A stretch of 6,295 bases of DNA, from assembly GCA_011065005.1 (NCBI GenBank), contig JAAKFP010000156.1, positions 1 to 6,295 of the forward strand, read 5' to 3'. Source of the stretch: Chlamydiota bacterium (GTDB lineage Bacteria > Chlamydiota > Chlamydiia > Chlamydiales > Waddliaceae). The translations under genes and the position numbers were made by a program. Position 1 is the stretch's first letter, and each line of letters starts with the position of its first letter. This document shows positions 6,155 through 6,295 of the stretch, in pieces. The notes beneath the pieces are model-generated. The model had not been told where the DNA came from. It did no database searches and saw only the letters and a program-made list of their open reading frames with translations.

Positions 6155-6295
6155 TTAGCTATTGGGAGTAGCATATTTGATAAGACGATAGGGCGTGGCT
6201 GAGTAGCTTAAACCCATTACTTGATAGATCTTTCTAGCTTCATGACTTGCTTCCGACGGAATCACATACTTCTCTCTATCCGGCCCTCTTAAAAT
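6155..6295 (-). CDS. C-terminal fragment of an unrecognised protein (gene continues past the window)
   Basis: The minus-strand frame is open from the window edge to a TAA at 6155-6157 and gives the last 46 residues. It begins ILRGPDREKYVIPSEASHEA, continues RKIYQVMGLSYSATPYRL and ends IKYATPNS. The composition is balanced, with a predicted helix (SEASHEARKIYQVMG), which supports a true coding end rather than a chance frame. The start and most of the protein lie outside the window. I do not recognise the family. A transposase tail is possible, given the IS debris elsewhere in the window, but nothing specific shows it. No rho-independent terminator is evident after the stop. Confidence 0.55.
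   Translation of the reverse strand: MLRGPDREKYVIPSEASHEARKIYQVMGLSYSATPYRLIKYATPNS

Overview
The window reads as an accessory region of an obligate intracellular bacterium, most probably an environmental chlamydia (Simkania/Waddlia/Parachlamydia-like). This is inference. It rests on moderately AT-rich DNA, large standalone proteins built from eukaryote-like domains (ankyrin, kinesin-light-chain-type TPR, class 3 lipase), degraded insertion-sequence DNA and long intergenic stretches. No housekeeping or taxonomic marker gene is present, so the assignment is not secure.

Layout. Positions 10-399 (+) hold a decayed reading frame with one internal TGA and a small tandem repeat. Positions 400-750 are non-coding: a GC-rich palindromic stretch, then an AT-rich leader with a good -10 box. 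Positions 757-2787 (+) encode a 676-residue protein whose C-terminal third is a class 3 lipase-like alpha/beta hydrolase (GHSLGG nucleophile elbow at 482-487). Its last codons run through a G10 homopolymer. Positions 2788-3151 (+) carry the C-terminal part of a DDE transposase resembling the IS1634 type, without a 5' half and with an apparent internal deletion and frame change. Positions 3194-5872 (-) encode an 892-residue protein with about six ankyrin repeats, a disordered linker and about eleven TPR units of 42 residues. Positions 5884-6154 have no convincing gene. Positions 6155-6295 (-) are the last 46 codons of a gene entering from the right.

The hydrolase and the ankyrin-TPR gene converge, with the dead IS fragment between their 3' ends. 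They are separate transcription units, not an operon. Both look like candidate secreted effectors: neither has a Sec signal peptide, the hydrolase could act on host lipids, and the repeat protein would bind host proteins. That they work together is not shown by the sequence.

The most interesting signal is in the ankyrin-TPR linker. All four of its tyrosines sit in the same Y-x-x-x-P context, and two lie in a duplicated K-E-P-V-Y-x-A-T-P-x-H-V motif that resembles the EPIYA-type host-kinase phosphorylation sites of bacterial effectors.
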